Assembly: GCA_021778315.1 (NCBI GenBank)
Contig: JAJYCQ010000036.1
Coordinates: 1 to 17,353, forward strand
Length of the DNA: 17,353 nt
Source of the DNA: Acidobacteriota bacterium
Lineage (GTDB): Bacteria; Acidobacteriota; Terriglobia; Terriglobales; Acidobacteriaceae
Direction: 5' to 3'
The notes beneath the pieces are model-generated. The model did not search any database. It saw only the letters and a list, made by a program, of their open reading frames with translations, and was not told the DNA's origin. Both the position numbers and the translations under genes were made by a program. The stretch's first letter is position 1, and every line of letters starts with the position of its first letter. Below are positions 13,432 through 17,353 of this stretch, piece after piece.

Positions 13432-13500
13432 CCTTCTAGGATACCAAGGGTGGTGGGTTGCGATTGCGGTGGATAGCGTGGGCTGCGGGCGGGGTTGGTG

Positions 13501-13534
13501 AAAAAGGCGCGGCGGAGCTGATGCGCTCCGCCGC
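13501..13534 (-). terminator. Intrinsic terminator of the Tyr/Gly-rich gene
   Basis: On the minus strand GCGGCGGAGC (13534-13525) pairs perfectly with GCTCCGCCGC (13518-13509) around a six-base loop. It is followed by GCC and TTTTT (13505-13501). It lies 26 bp past the stop at 13561 and just before the lipoprotein gene. Confidence 0.88.
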
Positions 13535-13560
13535 TGGGGAATGCTGGGGTGCAGAGGGAT

Positions 13561-14097
13561 CTAGTGGTGACCTCCGCCGCCACCGCCATGGTTGCCACCA
13601 CCGCCACCTCCGTGGTTGCCACCTCCGCCGCGGTTGCCACCTCCGCTACGCATCGGGCCTCCGCCGCCACGCATCTGGCCTCGGCCACCGTGATCGCCGC
13701 CACCACGCATCTGGCCTCCGTCGCGACCGTAGCCGCCACCACGCATTTGACCACCGCCGTAGCCCTCGCGGCCATAGCCACCGCCACGACCATAGCCACC
13801 GCCGTAGCCGTGGAAGCGGCCACCGCCGTCGCCGTCGAAGCGGTGGTCTCCCCAGCCGTGGCCGTAGCCCCAGTTGGACCAGGGGCCCATGCCGAGGAAG
13901 ATGCCGTTGTAGAAGTAGCCGGAGCCGTAGTAGCCGTAGGGAGCGCATTGATACGGGGCGTAGCCGTAGTAGCCGTAGGGGCAGGCGGGGGGAGCTCCGA
14001 TGTTGATGCCAAAGCTGATTTGGGCCTTGGCGGAGGGAGCTAAGGCCACGGCTGAGAAGAGTGCTGCTGCGAACAGGAGGGTTTTGAATCCACGCAT
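13561..14097 (-). CDS. Secreted Tyr/Gly-rich low-complexity protein
   Basis: The 178-aa product starts with a Sec signal (MRGFKTLLFAAALFSAVALA, cleavage likely after AKA-Q). Residues about 36-85 form a conserved-looking Tyr/Trp/Pro-rich unit (ACPYGYYGYAPYQCAPYGYY, GIFLGMGPWSNWGYGHGW), of a kind seen in many short secreted proteins of soil bacteria. From about residue 88 the chain is nearly all Gly, Arg, His and Tyr, with QMRGGG three times, a related GPMRSGGG, and a Gly/His tail (NHGGGGGGNHGGGGGGHH). It ought to be disordered and may bind metal through the histidines. Function unknown. AGAGAGG six bases before the ATG supports the start. It is divergent from the gene at 14288 and followed by its own terminator. 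Confidence 0.8.
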   Translation of the reverse strand: MRGFKTLLFAAALFSAVALAPSAKAQISFGINIGAPPACPYGYYGYAPYQCAPYGYYGSGYFYNGIFLGMGPWSNWGYGHGWGDHRFDGDGGGRFHGYGGGYGRGGGYGREGYGGGQMRGGGYGRDGGQMRGGGDHGGRGQMRGGGGPMRSGGGNRGGGGNHGGGGGGNHGGGGGGHH

Positions 14098-14164
14098 TTG
14101 GAACCTCTCTTACGGTGGCTGCGGTTCCACTGGGTGCGTGGGAGACGGCGGTTTCCCGAGTTCG

Positions 14165-14195
14165 CTCACTTCAAGATATTTAATTGAATTGGCGT
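14165..14195. promoter_or_regulatory. A/T-rich divergent promoter region
   Basis: The gap between the divergent genes at 14097 and 14288 is GC-rich except for this block, which contains TTCAAGATATTTAATTGAA. That is an inverted repeat with TTCAA and TTGAA arms (14170-14174 and 14184-14188). It is the likeliest promoter/operator site for one or both genes. Exact -35/-10 pairs could not be assigned. A GAGGGGAT direct repeat (14238-14245 and 14248-14255), ten bases apart, lies nearer the plus-strand gene. Confidence 0.35.
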
Positions 14196-14287
14196 TCTGG
14201 AGAGTAGGAACCATGGGGGGCTGGATAGGTTGCCTCGGAGGGGATCAGAGGGGATATGTCGCAGGAAGATGGTTTGTTTCGTGATGG

Positions 14288-15385
14288 ATGGCGAACGGCT
14301 ATTCTGGGTGGATGAGATTTGTTTTTGCGTTGCTGTGCGGCGTGTTGCTGTGCGGGATGGGGTGGGGCGTGGGGAGGGCGCAGAAGGTGACTCCGCAGCT
14401 GGTGGCGCCAGGACAGGTGGCTTCGGGACAGGTGCAGGCGGGACGGACGCTGAGTGGGGTGGTGACGGATGCGGATGGGGCGCTGGTTCCGGGAGCGGTG
14501 GTGACGCTGCGGGAGGGTGGGGCGACGGGGCTGGATGAGTTGACTCCGAAGCGGACGAGTGTTACGGGAGCGGATGGGACGTTCAGCTTTGGGGGAGTGG
14601 CGGTGGGGGAGTTCAGGCTGACGGTGTCGGCTGAGGGGCTGGAGGGGGTGACGCGGGAGGGGCGGCTGAATGAGGATGAGTCGCTGGAGGTTCCGGCGAT
14701 TGCACTGGGAGTGGCGGGGACGACGACGCAGGTGGAGGTGTCGTCGCTGACGGAGGAGGAGATTGCGGAGACGCAGATGAAGGCGGAGGAGCAGCAGCGG
14801 CTGGGAGGGCTGATTCCGAACTTTTATGTGACGTATGACTGGAAGGCGGCGGCGCTGACGCCGAAGCAGAAGTACAGGCTGGCGGTGAGGTCGATTGTGG
14901 ACCCGGCGACGTTTGTGATCGTGGCAGGGTTTGCGGGGATTGAGCAAGGGAGCGATGAGTTCAGCGGGTATGGCCAGGGGTGGGCGGGCTATGGCAAGCG
15001 GTATGGCGCGGGGCTGGCCGACAGCAGCATTGGCGCGATGCTGGGCGGGGCGGTGCTGCCGGTGCTGTTTCACCAGGACCCGCGATATTTTTACAAGGGC
15101 ACGGGGAGCGTGTGGGCTCGGACGAAGTATGCGCTGTCGACTGCGGTGATTGCTCGCGGAGACAATGGGAGGTGGCAGCCGGCGTATGCGGGTGTGCTGG
15201 GAGACTTTGCTTCGGGGGCGATTTCGAACTTGTATTATCCGGCGAGCGATCGGAATGGGGCGGGGTTGACGCTGGAGAATGGGGCACTATCGGTGGCGTT
15301 TACCGGGGTTGGAAACCTGCTGCAGGAGTTTTTGCTGAAGAAGTTGAGTACGGGGGCCAAATCTGCTGGAAAACCGACGCCGTGA
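14288..15385 (+). CDS. Secreted protein with carboxypeptidase-regulatory-like domain, paralogue 1
   Basis: This is a 365-aa exported protein. The frame starts at 14288, but the ATG at 14312 gives a cleaner Sec signal (MRFVFALLCGVLLCG, cleavage near GRAQ). Neither has a strong ribosome-binding site. Residues about 53-142 are a carboxypeptidase-regulatory-like beta-sandwich (LSGVVTDADGALVPGAVVTL, GADGTFSFGGVAVGEFRLTV), like the leading domain of many acidobacterial TonB-dependent and surface proteins. A long conserved C-terminal region follows (about 170-352) with GLIPNFYVTYDW, GYGKRYGAGLADS, HQDPRYFYKGTGS (262-274) and SNLYYPASDRNGAGLTLENG. I do not recognise this as a named domain. The next gene is a tandem paralogue 56 bp downstream. 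Codons end mainly in G, unlike the C-ending codons of the S9 peptidase. Confidence 0.8.
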   Translation: MANGYSGWMRFVFALLCGVLLCGMGWGVGRAQKVTPQLVAPGQVASGQVQAGRTLSGVVTDADGALVPGAVVTLREGGATGLDELTPKRTSVTGADGTFSFGGVAVGEFRLTVSAEGLEGVTREGRLNEDESLEVPAIALGVAGTTTQVEVSSLTEEEIAETQMKAEEQQRLGGLIPNFYVTYDWKAAALTPKQKYRLAVRSIVDPATFVIVAGFAGIEQGSDEFSGYGQGWAGYGKRYGAGLADSSIGAMLGGAVLPVLFHQDPRYFYKGTGSVWARTKYALSTAVIARGDNGRWQPAYAGVLGDFASGAISNLYYPASDRNGAGLTLENGALSVAFTGVGNLLQEFLLKKLSTGAKSAGKPTP

Positions 15386-15441
15386 TGTGCGGTGGGACGG
15401 AAGTGACGAGATTGTGACGGAAGTATCATTCGCGCGGTGAG
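15386..15441 (+). other. Spacer between paralogues with a 9-bp direct repeat
   Basis: GACGGAAGT occurs twice within 30 bases (in GGGACGGAAGTGACG and TTGTGACGGAAGTATC), 21 bases apart. This suggests a regulator site or a local duplication. No intrinsic terminator is visible, so the two paralogues may share a transcript. Confidence 0.35.
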
Positions 15442-16650
15442 GTGTTGAACGCTATGCTGATAAGAATGGGCCATTGGTACGAGATTCAAACGAATGAAGG
15501 TAAGGAACGGGTTTGGCGAAGGGGCGTTGTCTTCGCGCTGAGTGTGGGATGCTGCTTGACGGCGGTGGCGGGAGCGGCTCAGGTGGCCAGAGCGGTGCAG
15601 GCGGCGCCGGTGCTGGTGAGCAGCAGTGCGGTGGTGAAGAGTTTGCCGGAGGCTCCGGTTCCGCAGGCTGCTACGGGGCAGGCTGCGGCGGGGCAGGCGG
15701 CTGCTACGGCGGCCGCGGCGGGGCAGGCTACGGGGATGATCTTTGGGACGGTGCGGGATGGGGATGGGGCGCTGGTGCAGGGAGCGGACGTGACGCTGAT
15801 CGACACGGCGACGAGACAGGAGCGGAAGACAGTGTCGGATAGCGGGGGGACGTTTACGTTTTCGGGGGTAGTGGCGGGGGATTTCCGGCTGATGATCCGG
15901 GCGAAGGGGCTGGCGGCTGAAGAGATTGCGGGGACGCTGACTCCGGGGCAGATCTATAACGCTCCTGCGATAGGGCTGCGGGTGGCGACGGCGAATACGG
16001 AGGTGATGGTGACTCCGGAGACGCAGTACGAGCTGGCGGTGCAGGAGGTGAGGCAGGAAGAGAAGCAGCGGGTGCTGGGGATTGTTCCGAATTATTTTGT
16101 GACGTATGAGAAGGATCCGGTGCCGCTGCGGGCGAAGCAGAAGTTTAGTTTAGGGCTGCGCTCGACGCTGGACCCGACACACTTTGCGTTTGCTGCGGGG
16201 GTGGCGGGGTTTGAGCAGATGATTGGGATGTATTCGGGATTTGGGTCGGGGCCGGAGGGGTTTGGGAAGAGGTATGGAGCGGCGCTGGCGACGACGACGA
16301 CGAGCGAGCTACTGCGCGGGTCGGTGTTTCCATCGCTGTTCCGGCAGGACCCGCGGTACTACTACAAGGGGACGGGGAGTAACTGGGAGCGGACGAAGTA
16401 TGCGGTGGGGATGGCGGTGATCGCGAAGAGCGACAAGGGGCGCTGGGAGCCGAATTATTCAGCGATCTTCGCTGGGTTTACAGCGGGGGCTGTGTCGAAT
16501 TTTTACTATGCTCCGAGCGACCGGCATGGAGCAGCGTTGACGATTGAGAACGGGTTCATCAGTCTGGCGGGCGTGGCGTTTGGACATGTGATGCAGGAGT
16601 TCTTCTTCCGCAGTATCACGACGCATGCTCCTCCGGCGGGGACTCCTTAG
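15442..16650 (+). CDS. Secreted protein with carboxypeptidase-regulatory-like domain, paralogue 2
   Basis: This 402-aa protein has the same layout as the preceding gene. A hydrophobic export segment lies at about 28-46 (GVVFALSVGCCLTAVAGAA). A low-complexity Ala/Gln/Gly linker follows at about 75-97 with repeated GQAA. Residues about 98-180 are a carboxypeptidase-regulatory-like domain (GTVRDGDGALVQGADVTL, SGGTFTFSGVVAGDFRL). The conserved C-terminal region (about 205-392) includes GIVPNYFVTYEKDP, GFGKRYGAALA, RQDPRYYYKGTGS and SNFYYAPSDRHGAALTIENG. The start is uncertain: GTG at 15442, ATG at 15454 or ATG at 15466, none with a clear Shine-Dalgarno site. The stop is only 10 bp from the stop of the convergent enoyl-CoA hydratase gene. 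Function unknown; cell-envelope location inferred. Confidence 0.8.
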   Translation: MLNAMLIRMGHWYEIQTNEGKERVWRRGVVFALSVGCCLTAVAGAAQVARAVQAAPVLVSSSAVVKSLPEAPVPQAATGQAAAGQAAATAAAAGQATGMIFGTVRDGDGALVQGADVTLIDTATRQERKTVSDSGGTFTFSGVVAGDFRLMIRAKGLAAEEIAGTLTPGQIYNAPAIGLRVATANTEVMVTPETQYELAVQEVRQEEKQRVLGIVPNYFVTYEKDPVPLRAKQKFSLGLRSTLDPTHFAFAAGVAGFEQMIGMYSGFGSGPEGFGKRYGAALATTTTSELLRGSVFPSLFRQDPRYYYKGTGSNWERTKYAVGMAVIAKSDKGRWEPNYSAIFAGFTAGAVSNFYYAPSDRHGAALTIENGFISLAGVAFGHVMQEFFFRSITTHAPPAGTP

Positions 16651-16660
16651 CGCGCGGGGG

Positions 16661-17353
16661 CTAGCGGTTGTGCCAGGTGGGGGGGCGTTTGGTCAGGAAA
16701 GCGGTGAGGCCTTCCTGCTTGTCGGCGGTGCCGCAGAGGCGGCCGAAGATTTCGGCTTCGGCGTGGAGGGCCTGGGGGAGGGGCTGGTCTTCTCCGCGGT
16801 GGACGGCTTCGAGGAGGCCGGCGACGGCGAGGGGAGCCATGGCGGCGATAGTTTCGGCGAGGGCGTGGGCGCGGGGGAGGAGGTCGGCGGCAGGGACGAC
16901 TTCGGTGATGAGGCCGAGGCGGAGAGCTTCGGGGGCGTCGACGACTTTGGCGGTGAGCATCAGGTGGAGAGCGGGGCCGGGGCCGATGAGGCGGGGGAGT
17001 CGCTGCGAGCCACCGTAGCCGGGGATGAGGCCGAGTTTGAGCTCGGGGAGGCCGAGGCGGGCGTTGTCGCTGGCGATGCGGAGGGTGCAGGCGAGGGCTA
17101 GTTCGCAGCCACCGCCGAGGGCGACTCCGTTGATGGCGGCGAGGACGGGCTTGCCGGAGCGCTCGAGGTGGGAGGCGATGAGGGAGAAGACGTGCTGGCC
17201 GCGCTGGGAGACGGCGAGGCCGGAGAGGGCGTCGGTTTCGGAGAGGGCGCGGATGTCGGCACCGGCGGCGAAAGCTCGATCACCGGAGCCGGTGAGGATG
17301 AGGACGCGGAGGGTGGGGTCGGCGGCGAGGGTGGTGAAGACGAATTCGAGTTC
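16661..17353 (-). CDS. Enoyl-CoA hydratase/isomerase family protein (5' end beyond window)
   Basis: The minus-strand frame is open from the window edge to the stop at 16661, giving 230 residues. Crotonases are about 255-260 aa, so some 25-30 N-terminal residues are missing. They typically hydrate trans-2-enoyl-CoA in fatty-acid degradation. The oxyanion-hole segment AFAAGADI and the core NGVALGGGCELALAC are present, followed by LPELKLGLIPGYGGSQRLPR. The two catalytic glutamates of enoyl-CoA hydratase are both present: one in GGCELA (visible residue 84) and one in LPEL (104). Their 20-residue spacing equals that of rat crotonase Glu144/Glu164. True hydratase activity is therefore plausible, although the family also includes isomerases and lyases. 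Codons are C-ending. It converges on paralogue 2 with a 10-bp gap and no room for a separate terminator. Confidence 0.93.
   Translation of the reverse strand, partial: ELEFVFTTLAADPTLRVLILTGSGDRAFAAGADIRALSETDALSGLAVSQRGQHVFSLIASHLERSGKPVLAAINGVALGGGCELALACTLRIASDNARLGLPELKLGLIPGYGGSQRLPRLIGPGPALHLMLTAKVVDAPEALRLGLITEVVPAADLLPRAHALAETIAAMAPLAVAGLLEAVHRGEDQPLPQALHAEAEIFGRLCGTADKQEGLTAFLTKRPPTWHNR

Noticed and set aside
12808..13476. 222-codon plus-strand frame opposite the small lipoprotein
   Set aside because: Gly/Asp/Val/Glu-rich mirror composition; the minus strand has a clear lipobox.
13561..13800. Possible CRISPR or tandem DNA array
   Set aside because: The repetition comes from short Gly-rich codon repeats (QMRGGG); there are no regular spacers of constant length.
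13549..14043. Plus-strand frame with Ala/Thr/Val repeats
   Set aside because: It is the antisense reading of Gly/Arg/His codons in the Tyr/Gly-rich gene; no start site.
14180..15073. 297-codon minus-strand frame
   Set aside because: His/Arg/Pro-rich mirror of paralogue 1.
16625..17101. 158-codon plus-strand frame at the window end
   Set aside because: Gly/Glu-rich mirror of the enoyl-CoA hydratase, whose catalytic motifs are on the minus strand.

Overview
The window looks like chromosomal DNA from a GC-rich acidobacterium, probably class Terriglobia (the Granulicella / Edaphobacter / Terriglobus group). I infer this from the mix of genes: a str operon, a secreted S9 peptidase, a large Ig-like/propeller lipoprotein, a Tyr/Gly-rich secreted protein, and a tandem pair of secreted proteins with a carboxypeptidase-regulatory-like domain. 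No database search was possible, so the taxonomic call is an inference.

Layout. (1) 1-3306, minus strand: the str operon in the order rpsL (S12), rpsG (S7), fusA (EF-G), tuf (EF-Tu, only its first 32 codons). A good sigma70-type promoter lies at 3845-3873. It implies a leader of about 530 nt carrying mutually exclusive hairpins just before rpsL. (2) 3931-5157: a small accessory block of three unrecognised genes with lower GC by eye: a one-TM coiled-coil protein (minus), a Cys/His mini-protein (plus) and a two-TM mini-protein (plus). (3) 5158-5801: a gene-free stretch with a REP-like palindrome, a dispersed repeat and a strong hairpin. (4) 5802-10517, plus strand: a secreted S9 serine peptidase and a large surface lipoprotein, ended by a 24-bp perfect hairpin. 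(5) 10670-12786, minus strand: an XRE-cupin regulator, then ribH overlapping nusB. RibH carries an extra N-terminal domain that looks like a VOC (glyoxalase-fold) module. (6) 12883-14097, minus strand: a small lipoprotein and a Tyr/Gly-rich secreted protein, the latter followed by a clear intrinsic terminator. (7) 14288-16650, plus strand: two tandem paralogues. (8) 16661-17353, minus strand: an enoyl-CoA hydratase that runs off the window.

How the genes relate. The str genes serve translation. ribH (lumazine synthase, riboflavin pathway) and nusB (antitermination of rRNA transcription) are translationally coupled. Most of the rest are envelope or secreted proteins with Sec or lipoprotein signals. 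The least explained parts are the VOC-RibH fusion, the structured RNA around rpsL/rpsG, a repeat found in two intergenic regions with nearly identical spacing, and a base-skew reversal near 10.6 kb.
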